DNA from: GWB1-37-8 sp964603935
GTDB taxonomy: Bacteria > Patescibacteriota > Microgenomatia > Levybacterales > UBA12049
Assembly (NCBI GenBank): GCA_964603935.1
Contig: CAZRWL010000025.1
Coordinates: 1 to 11,932 of the forward strand
Reading direction: 5' to 3'
Length of the DNA: 11,932 nt
The notes beneath the pieces are model-generated. The model saw only the letters and a program-made list of their open reading frames with translations. It ran no database searches and had not been told where the DNA came from. Shown piece by piece: positions 4,640 through 11,863 of this stretch. Made by a program: the position numbers and the translations under genes. The first letter of the stretch is position 1, and each line of letters opens with the position of its first letter.

Positions 4640-5242
4640 TTATTTTGAGGCAGGAATTTTAATCAGATCAAAACTTGGACTAACGCCCGTAGACATAGAG
4701 CCTGTTTCTTTAATAGAAAAAGAGGCCAATTTTGCTAACTGCTCTAAAATCATATTGCTCTTGCACTTTTTGGAAAAAATGTATTTCGCAACTTCACATA
4801 TTCCGATTTCACAGTGTTCTATTGGTATAAGGCGTGGCTCGAGATTACTATTGGAAAGGGTATAAATTCTTGGTTCATTGTTTTTTGTAAGACCTACTAA
4901 AATAAAACAAAATTGAGGTGCTTGTACTACACCAAAAGGTATTAAGTAACTATTTTCCTTCTTATCAACCCATTCTTTTTGTTTTACTCTGGCTTTAGTA
5001 AACATAAGTTCTTTTACCTCCTCTACGTCCATGTTTTTAATGGCGGAATCAGCAACTAATTCATCTATTACTACTTTACAATCGTATCCCTCACCGCCAC
5101 CCCCAATTGCCGTTTTTTCGTTTAGCTTGACCACTTTTACGGCATTATCGTCATAGCTGAGTGTTGCATTTTGAAGATAATTTCTTTTGTCTCCAGCTAG
5201 CACGACTCCATGTTTTGATTTTAGAGCAACAATAAGCGTCAT
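4640..5242 (-). CDS. Proteasome beta-like Ntn hydrolase (N-terminal threonine), transposon cargo
   Basis: About 200 residues. An upstream in-frame ATG exists at 5281, but ATG 5242 is preferred because it gives Met-Thr-Leu-Ile-Val; removal of Met would expose the catalytic Thr1 of the proteasome/HslV fold. Using Thr as 1, D17 is in place (V-V-L-A-G-D-K-R), a lysine equivalent to K33 is at about 35 (N-A-V-K-V-V), and the glycine-rich G-G-G-G-E-G-Y-D matches the beta-subunit G-S/A turn. The C-terminal S-T-G-V-S-P-S-F-D-L-I resembles the last conserved beta strand. These features predict a threonine peptidase, perhaps a self-assembled ring like HslV, but substrate and partners are unknown and no ATPase partner gene is nearby. 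It lies directly inside the right terminal repeat, in the same direction as the transposase. If 5281 were used, the extra 13 residues would be a propeptide. Confidence 0.75.
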   Translation of the reverse strand: MTLIVALKSKHGVVLAGDKRNYLQNATLSYDDNAVKVVKLNEKTAIGGGGEGYDCKVVIDELVADSAIKNMDVEEVKELMFTKARVKQKEWVDKKENSYLIPFGVVQAPQFCFILVGLTKNNEPRIYTLSNSNLEPRLIPIEHCEIGICEVAKYIFSKKCKSNMILEQLAKLASFSIKETGSMSTGVSPSFDLIKIPASK

Positions 5243-5249
5243 TGGTTGA

Positions 5250-5255
5250 ATTGTA
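5250..5255 (-). promoter_or_regulatory. -10 box giving a leaderless start for the Ntn hydrolase
   Basis: TACAAT (5255-5250) ends 7 nt before ATG 5242, so transcription would begin at or beside the ATG. No SD is present. A TGGACA (5279-5274) could be a -35, at a longish 18-19 bp. If real, this rules out the upstream ATG at 5281, because the -35 overlaps it. Confidence 0.4.
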
Positions 5256-5287
5256 TCAGGTTTTCTATTAAATGTGTCCATAGTTTT

Positions 5288-5316
5288 GAGCTACGTGAGG
5301 CAACTAACCATTAACC
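5288..5316 (-). repeat. Right terminal inverted repeat of the transposon
   Basis: Inverted partner of 2783-2811 (25/29 identical), followed directly by the right copy of GCAATTAT. Confidence 0.9.
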
Positions 5317-5324
5317 GCAATTAT
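5317..5324 (+). repeat. Right 8-bp target site duplication (GCAATTAT)
   Basis: Exact direct copy of 2775-2782. The original chromosome would have had one copy between rho and the surface-protein gene. Confidence 0.9.
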
Positions 5325-5361
5325 CATACAGCTATCAATATTGCTATTCCCTTGTCAAATA

Positions 5362-5370
5362 TGGTATAAT
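5362..5370 (+). promoter_or_regulatory. Extended -10 promoter for the surface-protein gene
   Basis: TGGTATAAT (TG-n-TATAAT) with TTGCTA (5341-5346) as a weak -35 at 18 bp. The predicted start, about 5377, leaves a leader of about 60 nt. It lies just outside the transposon, so the gene keeps its own promoter. Confidence 0.6.
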
Positions 5371-5438
5371 CCGCCCATCTTTTCTTACACAACTTATACA
5401 TGTCTATTATGTTGTTAACAGCGCTTATTCGTTAAGCT

Positions 5439-6209
5439 ATGCGCATTGCAATGATGAAAAATAATAAAATATTTTCCTTTACTATGCTTATGGCAATGAC
5501 AGCTATTTTTAGCTTTGTGTTTGCGGAAAAAGCTTTTGCTGATATTTCCTGCCAGCCTATTTACGGCGGAGGACAAAGTTGCGTTACAACTAACAATATA
5601 ATAGTCAACAAGACCGTACTCAATCCCCAAACAAATCAATTCGTTGACAATTTAAGTATCAACGATCCAAAATATCAGCCGGGATTTATAACAACATTTC
5701 AAATATCCATAACCAATGCCGGCAACAACAATATTTCAAGAATAGATGTCAAAGACATATTTCCTCAATATGTAAGCTTTAGCTCCGGCGACGGAACTTT
5801 TGACGCAAATACCAATACCCTAACTTTTAGCCTTAATAGTCTTGCGCCGAATGAAACGCGCGCGTTTAGTATTATAGGCAGAGTTGTTAACGCTGAACAA
5901 ATACCTGTTGCGCCGGGATCTGTGGTTTGTGTTGTAAATCAAGCAATCGCTATGAATACCAACAGTCAATCACAGGCAAGTCAGGATAATTCTCAATTTT
6001 GCATAGAGAAAAAAATTTCAGGGGAACAGGCTTTCAAGGGAGGCTTCCCCGTATTTCCTCCTCAGACTATGACAGTTTCTCCGTCAACCGGCCCGCAAAC
6101 TTTGGCTTTATTTTCACTGGTTCCGGCTCTGGGAGCAGGAGTATTTTTGAGAATGTTAGCCAACCGCTTGACAAAAAAAACAGATTATGATACAAGCCTA
6201 ACCAACTAA
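5439..6209 (+). CDS. Secreted DUF11-like surface protein with P-S-T-G-P sorting-type tail
   Basis: 256 residues. A signal peptide (about 1-34, cleaved near A-F-A/D) is followed by a beta-rich, DUF11/CARDB-like domain (about 55-165) with S-I-T-N-A-G-N-N-N-I-S-R-I-D-V-K-D and L-A-P-N-E-T-R. Four cysteines (38, 48, 164, 188) could form disulfides. The C-terminus has S-P-S-T-G-P (214-219), a hydrophobic span (about 220-238) and a basic tail, the order of a sortase signal but with P-S-T-G-P in place of L-P-x-T-G. It should be exported and held at the cell surface by membrane or sortase. Starts at 5439, 5451 and 5454 are possible and none has an SD. Its function beyond surface display or adhesion is unknown. 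Confidence 0.85.
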   Translation: MRIAMMKNNKIFSFTMLMAMTAIFSFVFAEKAFADISCQPIYGGGQSCVTTNNIIVNKTVLNPQTNQFVDNLSINDPKYQPGFITTFQISITNAGNNNISRIDVKDIFPQYVSFSSGDGTFDANTNTLTFSLNSLAPNETRAFSIIGRVVNAEQIPVAPGSVVCVVNQAIAMNTNSQSQASQDNSQFCIEKKISGEQAFKGGFPVFPPQTMTVSPSTGPQTLALFSLVPALGAGVFLRMLANRLTKKTDYDTSLTN

Positions 6210-6226
6210 TAAACCATTATTAAATT

Positions 6227-6250
6227 ATGACGATCCAAAAGGAGGAGTAA
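6227..6250 (+). promoter_or_regulatory. Distant SD overlapped by a 7-codon ORF ahead of the lipoprotein
   Basis: A strong SD (AAAAGGAGGAG, 6237-6247) lies 21 nt before ATG 6269, too far for normal initiation. A short ORF, ATG 6227 to TAA 6250 (M-T-I-Q-K-E-E), runs straight across it. No alternative ATG lies nearer. The spacer is nearly all A/T. Either initiation tolerates the distance or this is a translational control site. Confidence 0.35.
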
Positions 6251-6268
6251 TTTTAAAATAAAAAATTT

Positions 6269-7105
6269 ATGAGTAAAGAATTTGCGAGTAAAGAATTTGC
6301 GCCAAAACCAACAAAATTAATAGGAAAAAAATATTTAGGCCCTGTCCTTGCTGCGGCAATTGCTTTGGCAGGTTGTAACAATTTTAACACAAACGCGCCG
6401 GTTGAAATAAAAACACCGGCATCTGCAACCGGAACGCCAACGCCGACTCTCACTCCAACACCAACGGAAACACCGATAGTTATTCAGGGTCCCAAAGGGG
6501 AAATCGGTCCTCAGGGTCCACAAGGCCCAAAAGGAGATAAAGGAGATTCGGCTACTGTTACGCCGGAGCCAACATGGACGCCGGTTCCGACATGGACGCC
6601 GGTTCCGACACGAACACCTGAACCGACGGCGACGGCAACACCAAGACCGACAAGCACGCCAACACCAAGACCAACTGATACACCAAAACCGGAAACTCAA
6701 CCTTCTCTTAATCTTGGAGTAACATTTAATCCAAATACGAATGAATGTAAAGTTATAGATAGAAATACAGGCCAAACCATGGATTTATCAAAACATCCTG
6801 TTGCAAAACGCGGTTACAGACAAACAGGAGTTGGGACAACGGAAGTCATTACAACAAGAATAAAAAAAGGCCAAGTTGCAATTATTCAGGGCTGGAAAGT
6901 TGACGATCATAAAGATGGTGTTTTTGTAACAGTTAATGCCATTGAAAAAGATGTAGAATTTACCAACAAAATTTCTGACGGCGCCATAACTATCGTTGAC
7001 GCAGCAGATGGACCAGTACAGTTTTGTAACGATGTAAATACAGCAGTTGAAAAGGGCTGGGCACACAAAGTTGTCATAGTTCCACCTGAATGGAAGGTTA
7101 GATAA
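6269..7105 (+). CDS. Lipoprotein with Pro/Thr-rich stalks and a collagen-like Gly-X-Y segment
   Basis: 278 residues. A positively charged start (K-L-I-G-K-K) and hydrophobic stretch lead to the lipobox L-A-G-C with Cys36, predicting lipid anchoring outside the membrane. A first Thr/Pro stalk (about 50-70, T-P-T-P) is followed by seven collagen-like triplets at 74-94 (GPK-GEI-GPQ-GPQ-GPK-GDK-GDS), then a second Pro/Thr stalk (about 97-142) with T-W-T-P-V-P repeats. The C-terminal domain (about 146-278), probably globular, has two cysteines (160, 253) and is not recognised. Collagen-like runs often trimerise, so this may be a trimeric stalked surface protein. Two tandem duplications are visible in the DNA: 15 bp at 6272-6301 and 18 bp at 6572-6607. 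It lies 59 bp after the DUF11-like gene on the same strand. Confidence 0.87.
   Translation: MSKEFASKEFAPKPTKLIGKKYLGPVLAAAIALAGCNNFNTNAPVEIKTPASATGTPTPTLTPTPTETPIVIQGPKGEIGPQGPQGPKGDKGDSATVTPEPTWTPVPTWTPVPTRTPEPTATATPRPTSTPTPRPTDTPKPETQPSLNLGVTFNPNTNECKVIDRNTGQTMDLSKHPVAKRGYRQTGVGTTEVITTRIKKGQVAIIQGWKVDDHKDGVFVTVNAIEKDVEFTNKISDGAITIVDAADGPVQFCNDVNTAVEKGWAHKVVIVPPEWKVR
6272..6301 (+). repeat. 15-bp tandem duplication at the N-terminus of the lipoprotein
   Basis: AGTAAAGAATTTGCG occurs twice in perfect tandem (6272-6286, 6287-6301), encoding S-K-E-F-A twice just after the start codon. Confidence 0.9.
6572..6607 (+). repeat. 18-bp perfect tandem repeat in the second stalk
   Basis: ACATGGACGCCGGTTCCG occurs twice (6572-6589, 6590-6607), encoding T-W-T-P-V-P units. 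The identity at DNA level suggests a recent duplication, so stalk length may vary between strains. Confidence 0.9.
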
Positions 7106-7179
7106 AGGTCTTAAAAAGCTTACTTACAATTGTGGTTCTTGATTTAGAGTTTGTTTTTAAGTGGATTAAGCTTAACAAT

Positions 7180-10100
7180 ATGAAAAAGATCTTATCTAAA
7201 TATTTCTTTCCTGCCTCTTTAATTGTACTTTCTACAGTTTTATGCGTAGTAAACTACAAAGCAGGAACTTTTCTTTCCGGCTGGGACACTTTACATCCGG
7301 AATTTAATTTTCCTGAATATTTTAAGAGAATTTTATTCGGAGTTTGGCAGGAGCATCAAGGACTGGGCGCGCTGTCTTCACAAGCCCATCCTTCGGAATT
7401 TCCCAGAATGCTTCTTTATTATCCCCTCTCCTTCATTTTGCCCCTCTCTTTCCTTCGCTACTCATATTTTTTTATCACCTTAATCTTAGGACCTTTGGGA
7501 ATGTATTTTTTTATAAAAAGGGCTGTATTCAGAGAAGATTCTCTTCACAATAAAATTGCATCTTTCGGCGGAGCGCTTTTCTATCTTTTCAATCTGGGAA
7601 CAATTCAGCATTATTTCGTACCCTTAGAGATGTTTGCCACCCATTTCGCTACCCTTCCCTGGCTGTTCTTATTTATTGTTCAATCTCTTGAATATAACTA
7701 CAAACGATATCTAATTCTATTTGCAATTTTCACTTTTTTTTCCGCCTCAATAGCCCATACCTCCACCCTTTGGTTCGCCTACCTCCTTTCACTTATATTA
7801 TTCCTTTTTGCCTACAATTTTCTCAACCGAAAAAAAGAAATTAGAATAACTACTCTGAAAATCATCGCCGTTACTCTTCTTATAAATTCATTCTGGCTGT
7901 TGCCAAATCTGCATTTTATTTTCAATCAGGGAACGCAAATCAGCAGCTCCAAAATTAATTCCCTATTTACCGAAGAGGCCTTTGCCAACAACCGGCTTTT
8001 TGGAACAATTCCCGATATTTTAATCTTTAAGAATTTCCTTTTTAACTGGAGCGCGTACACTGGCAACGGCGAATTTGGCCCGCTTCTGAAAGTCTGGATT
8101 GACCATTTGCAGAATCCAATTACCTTAATTATCGGCTATGGATTGGCCTTAATCGCCCTTCTTGGCCTGGCTTATTCTACTTTCAAAAGAAATTTAGTAT
8201 CTCTTTGCTTGTTAACAATTTTAGGGTTGTCCGTCTTTTTTCTTCTGACAGACAATCCGCCTTTTGGACTTTTGTTTAATTTTCTTCAAAAAGTAGTTCC
8301 CCTTTTTAGAGAAGCCATCCGCTTCCCCTTCACTAAATTTTCTATTCTCTTGATGTTTGCTTTGAGCCTTTATTTTGCTTTCGGTGTAAAACTGTTAATC
8401 AAAAAGTTTAGCATGTATTCTTTCATTTTAATTTTTCTGGCTTTTCTCTATTACATGCTGCCTGCCTTTCAAGGCAACCTCATCAGTCCCCTCATGAAAG
8501 TTAATATTCCTTCCAGCTATTTCTCCGCCTTTGATCTGCTCAATAACAAACCTTATGGCAGGGTAGCAACTTTGCCGATTCACAGCTTCTGGGGATGGAA
8601 TTACTATTCTTGGGGATATCAGGGGGCAGGATTTTCCTGGTTTGGCCTCAAAGATCCTGTCCTGGAGCGGGAATTTGACCGATGGAATCCGGCTAACGAA
8701 CAGTATTACAGGGAAATGTCTCAAGCTATCTATTCGCAAGATCAAAACAGATTAAATAATGTGCTACAAAAATACGATATTTCTTATATTCTTTGGGACA
8801 AAAGTATAATCGCCCCGGAACAAGGAACAGATAGAAAAGTTCTCTTCCAAAATGAAACAGAAAATCTTTTGAATAGTGATTCAGAGCTTGAGCAGATCGC
8901 TCATTTTGGGGACCTATTGGTTTATGAAACCAGATTTAACAATCCGCAAGTAAGATCAATAAAAAATCCTGTTTCCATCGGCCCTCCGGCTGTCTTTTAC
9001 GATGACACAGCTTATGCAAAATATCGTGATTACATTACTTATTTCTCCCCCGAAAAAAATTCGGTCATTTATCCTTTCCGGGATATTATTAATAATCAAA
9101 ATAAGATCATTTCTCAAGATGTCATGACTCCTCTTTCTAACTCCGCCGCTTTAGACACAAAACCAAACTTAAGCGCCGGCAATGACTGTCCGCCGGCAGA
9201 CAGTCCTGAAGAAACAAATTTTCAAAAATCAATCGTTTCGGAAGATTCAAACAGTTTCCTGGAATACACGTCAGAGGGCGGATCTTTTTGCGATCATTTT
9301 TCCTATCCTACCCTCTTGAAAAATCAAGCATATATTATCTCTACTGACTCAAGAAACGTCAAGGGGCTTCCTCTTAGGATATGTGTCCGTAATTATATTT
9401 CCAACCGTTGCGATCTATTTACCCATCTTTCCGGATCAAAAGAATTCACGCGGGAAATTTTCTTAATTCCCCCAACAGGGCAGAGTGTCGGTTTCGACAT
9501 CAATCTCAATAATTTTTCTGTCAAAAATAATCCCAGCGTAAATCACCTTAAGGCAATTGACATTTTCCCTTTTGAATATGACAGCCTTTCGCAAATAGAA
9601 AACTATCCCACTACAGAGGCGCAGGATACGAAAAAGGATGTCCTCGTTTATTCCCAAGCCTTTGATCCTGATTGGAAAACGTACGAGGTTAATCTCAAAG
9701 ATCAAAAATCAAGTCTAGGAAATACCTTAGCAAACATTTTTCCTTTCCTGTATGGAGAAGAGCTGAAAGAACACGTTTTGGTTAACAACTGGGCCAACGG
9801 CTGGATCATGCCAAGTTCAAAGTCCAAAGTTGAAAGTTCAAAGTTCGTCATAATCTTCTGGCCGCAGTACTTGGAATACCTTGGATTATTTCTTCTTGCC
9901 GCAACCTTCCTATCCATTACGATAAACCGCGCCATCCATCTGCCCAATTTCTTGCAGAAATTTAATCTATCTAGACCAAAATCTTTAGTCTTTTTAATCC
10001 TTTTATTCATAGCGGGAAATCTTCTTTGGGTAAAATTAAACACTTTTCCTCCTTTTTATGACAGCGCGGGACACACCAATACGGCTTTTGCGTATGCCGA

Positions 10101-11820
10101 TATCTTTACCGGCCAAAGACAACTCTCAAGCATCAAGGAATTTCTAACCGTTAATACCTACTACCCTCCCCTTTTCTTTATAATGGGAGGCTTGTTAACC
10201 TCAGTCTTTGGACAAGACTATAAAGTCCTTCAATTTAGTTCTGTTTTCCTTTTGGGGATTTCTGCATTCTTCCTTTATCTTTACGTTAAGGAATTAACCC
10301 AAAACAAAAAATGGGCAATTCTTGCATCGGCTATTTTCGTAACCTTGCCCAACATCTGGGAGCAGAGTCGCTATTTCATGCTTGACCTGCCCCTAACAAC
10401 ACTTATTATCATAATTCTATATCTCCTGCAGAGGTTTAACAATACAACGAAAAATCTTTATCTTTTACTTTCCCTTCTTTTCATTGGCTTGGCCCAGCTT
10501 ACCAAATGGTATGCGGGAGTATATCTTGCAATCCCTGCTCTTCTTACTCTCTACAGCTATTTTAAGCACAGCCAAAACCGGAAAAAACCGTTAATACTTA
10601 TCCTTATTGCTCTCGGTATTAACCTAATCACAGCTTTGCCTTGGTATATTATAAATTTCCAACAGGTTTTATCTTCCGGCTTGTTTTTTACCAATCCTGA
10701 TTTTGGTGACCCGACCAATCTTTTTTCCCCTAGAAACCTTCTCTTCTATCCCACTCTCCTTCTGAATTATCAAATTGTCTCCTTGCAATTTATCCTGCTC
10801 ATACTGGGAATTATTTTCTTCTTCAGGGAAAGGAAAAAAAAGCTTATCTTTGGACTTCAAATTTTACTCGCCTACCTTGTTTTTACTTTTATCGGAAATA
10901 AGAATTTAAGATACACCCTCCCTCTCCTGCCATTTTTAGCCGTAATTATGGGATATGGTGCCATAAAACTGCTAGCCTACGGCAAGAAAGGCAAGTTTCT
11001 CCTGGCCGGCTTTTTTATCTTTAGCTTCGCTATTTTTACCATCAACTCTTTTGGCTTACCAATAAAAACTAATTTCCGCTTGGCTATAGCCATTAACAGA
11101 ATTAATAAGAATCTTGACAATCTGTATCTCCTTGATTTATCAGCCAGAGACATCCCTTATTTGTTTATAGATACCCCCATGGTCGAGAAAGAGATAGTAA
11201 TAGATTTGTCCAATCAACAAATAGACGGACAAACCCGCATTCTCGTTAACAGTAACAATCCCTACATCTCCGTTGCGGGATTGGAGCTTTTCAATAAAAA
11301 TAATAATCTTTTCTTCATGGAAGTGCCCACAGATAATTCCGAAACAATCAGAGATCAAAAAATAGAAAACTTACTTAATCAGGTTGACTTTATTCTGGTT
11401 CCAAGTCAGGTGGTGGCGCCACCCGGGCAAAGCAATTATTTCAATTTGGATGAAATACGCAAATACATTCTGGCCGGAAAAACCAGAAATTTTGCACTTA
11501 TTAAAATCTACCAATTGCCCAACAAAAACGTTCTTTTTCTCCTTAAAAGAGATAACGCATACAATGCAATAAAACTGCAGATAACAAAAGATGTGCTGAC
11601 TGTAACCCGCCCGCAGGCTATTGCCGACATTTACCTTCAGTTCATGGATCCGGATTTGAATTGGCATCAGGAAATTATCGAAAAGAAAGACGTGGTCTTT
11701 GAAAAAAAATTAACCAACACTTCCCGATTCCGCATTGATTACCCTTCAAATCTTATGCTATCGCAGGCTAACGGCTGGACTTACGACGGAAATAAGCAAT
11801 TCGACAGACTTGAGAAATAA
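7180..11820 (+). CDS. Giant membrane protein: two GT-C-type glycosyltransferase modules in one chain
   Basis: 1546 residues from ATG 7180, chosen because M-K-K-I-L-S-K leads straight into the first membrane helix; an in-frame ATG at 7132 adds 16 residues. Neither has an SD. Residues here count from 7180. Module 1 (about 1-915) has many membrane helices, an early acidic loop motif G-W-D36-T-L-H-P-E-F, a large outside domain (about 455-885) and the phrase N-N-W-A-N-G-W before a helix at about 889-914, like AftD/YfhO-type GT-C proteins. Module 2 (about 930-1546) looks like a PMT_2/GT39-type enzyme: F-P-P-F-Y-D961-S-A-G-H965, Y-Y-P-P-L-F-F (about 994-1000) and L-D1069-L-P-L. GT-C enzymes use polyprenyl-phosphate sugars on the outer face, so this probably adds sugars to a surface glycan or protein. 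Exact substrates are unknown. The two envelope genes upstream share its strand. Confidence 0.85.
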   Translation: MKKILSKYFFPASLIVLSTVLCVVNYKAGTFLSGWDTLHPEFNFPEYFKRILFGVWQEHQGLGALSSQAHPSEFPRMLLYYPLSFILPLSFLRYSYFFITLILGPLGMYFFIKRAVFREDSLHNKIASFGGALFYLFNLGTIQHYFVPLEMFATHFATLPWLFLFIVQSLEYNYKRYLILFAIFTFFSASIAHTSTLWFAYLLSLILFLFAYNFLNRKKEIRITTLKIIAVTLLINSFWLLPNLHFIFNQGTQISSSKINSLFTEEAFANNRLFGTIPDILIFKNFLFNWSAYTGNGEFGPLLKVWIDHLQNPITLIIGYGLALIALLGLAYSTFKRNLVSLCLLTILGLSVFFLLTDNPPFGLLFNFLQKVVPLFREAIRFPFTKFSILLMFALSLYFAFGVKLLIKKFSMYSFILIFLAFLYYMLPAFQGNLISPLMKVNIPSSYFSAFDLLNNKPYGRVATLPIHSFWGWNYYSWGYQGAGFSWFGLKDPVLEREFDRWNPANEQYYREMSQAIYSQDQNRLNNVLQKYDISYILWDKSIIAPEQGTDRKVLFQNETENLLNSDSELEQIAHFGDLLVYETRFNNPQVRSIKNPVSIGPPAVFYDDTAYAKYRDYITYFSPEKNSVIYPFRDIINNQNKIISQDVMTPLSNSAALDTKPNLSAGNDCPPADSPEETNFQKSIVSEDSNSFLEYTSEGGSFCDHFSYPTLLKNQAYIISTDSRNVKGLPLRICVRNYISNRCDLFTHLSGSKEFTREIFLIPPTGQSVGFDINLNNFSVKNNPSVNHLKAIDIFPFEYDSLSQIENYPTTEAQDTKKDVLVYSQAFDPDWKTYEVNLKDQKSSLGNTLANIFPFLYGEELKEHVLVNNWANGWIMPSSKSKVESSKFVIIFWPQYLEYLGLFLLAATFLSITINRAIHLPNFLQKFNLSRPKSLVFLILLFIAGNLLWVKLNTFPPFYDSAGHTNTAFAYADIFTGQRQLSSIKEFLTVNTYYPPLFFIMGGLLTSVFGQDYKVLQFSSVFLLGISAFFLYLYVKELTQNKKWAILASAIFVTLPNIWEQSRYFMLDLPLTTLIIIILYLLQRFNNTTKNLYLLLSLLFIGLAQLTKWYAGVYLAIPALLTLYSYFKHSQNRKKPLILILIALGINLITALPWYIINFQQVLSSGLFFTNPDFGDPTNLFSPRNLLFYPTLLLNYQIVSLQFILLILGIIFFFRERKKKLIFGLQILLAYLVFTFIGNKNLRYTLPLLPFLAVIMGYGAIKLLAYGKKGKFLLAGFFIFSFAIFTINSFGLPIKTNFRLAIAINRINKNLDNLYLLDLSARDIPYLFIDTPMVEKEIVIDLSNQQIDGQTRILVNSNNPYISVAGLELFNKNNNLFFMEVPTDNSETIRDQKIENLLNQVDFILVPSQVVAPPGQSNYFNLDEIRKYILAGKTRNFALIKIYQLPNKNVLFLLKRDNAYNAIKLQITKDVLTVTRPQAIADIYLQFMDPDLNWHQEIIEKKDVVFEKKLTNTSRFRIDYPSNLMLSQANGWTYDGNKQFDRLEK
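9813..9846 (+). repeat. Heptamer tandem repeat inside the glycosyltransferase gene
   Basis: About five 7-nt units of the form AAAGTYS (AAAGTTC, AAAGTCC, AAAGTTG, AAAGTTC, AAAGTTC, the first one base short) encode S-S-K-S-K-V-E-S-S-K. It lies just before the last helix of module 1, close to the joint with module 2. Confidence 0.75.
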
Positions 11821-11863
11821 TCATCTTCTGATTGCAACTTTTCTCTACCTAACTTACGTAAAT

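Larger units (their letters stand above)
2783..5316. mobile_element. Complete 2.5-kb IS1595-type transposon with RNA, tRNA and Ntn-hydrolase cargo
   Basis: The boundaries are seen directly: 29-bp terminal inverted repeats at 2783-2811 and 5288-5316 (both read inward as GGT...GGTTAGTT...CCTCACG...AGCTC, 25/29 identical), enclosed by the 8-bp direct duplication GCAATTAT. The only transposase inside, at 3680-4540, is of the IS1595/ISXO2 type; that family makes 8-bp duplications, and some members carry passenger genes. The element is 2534 bp, while the transposase needs under 900 bp. The rest holds a structured RNA with terminator, a 45-residue ORF, a tRNA gene in a long inverted repeat, and a proteasome-like hydrolase. 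Left-half genes point right and right-half genes point left. The perfect duplication and intact transposase suggest a fairly recent insertion. Confidence 0.92.

Noticed and set aside
5243..5281. Start of the Ntn hydrolase at ATG 5281
   Set aside because: It has no SD, it overlaps the likely -35, and the shorter start places Thr right after Met. It was kept as an alternative (propeptide) only.
6335..7066. Cys/Arg-rich minus-strand ORFs opposite the lipoprotein
   Set aside because: They are translations of the opposite strand of the T-P and Gly-X-Y repeats, giving biased composition and no believable protein.
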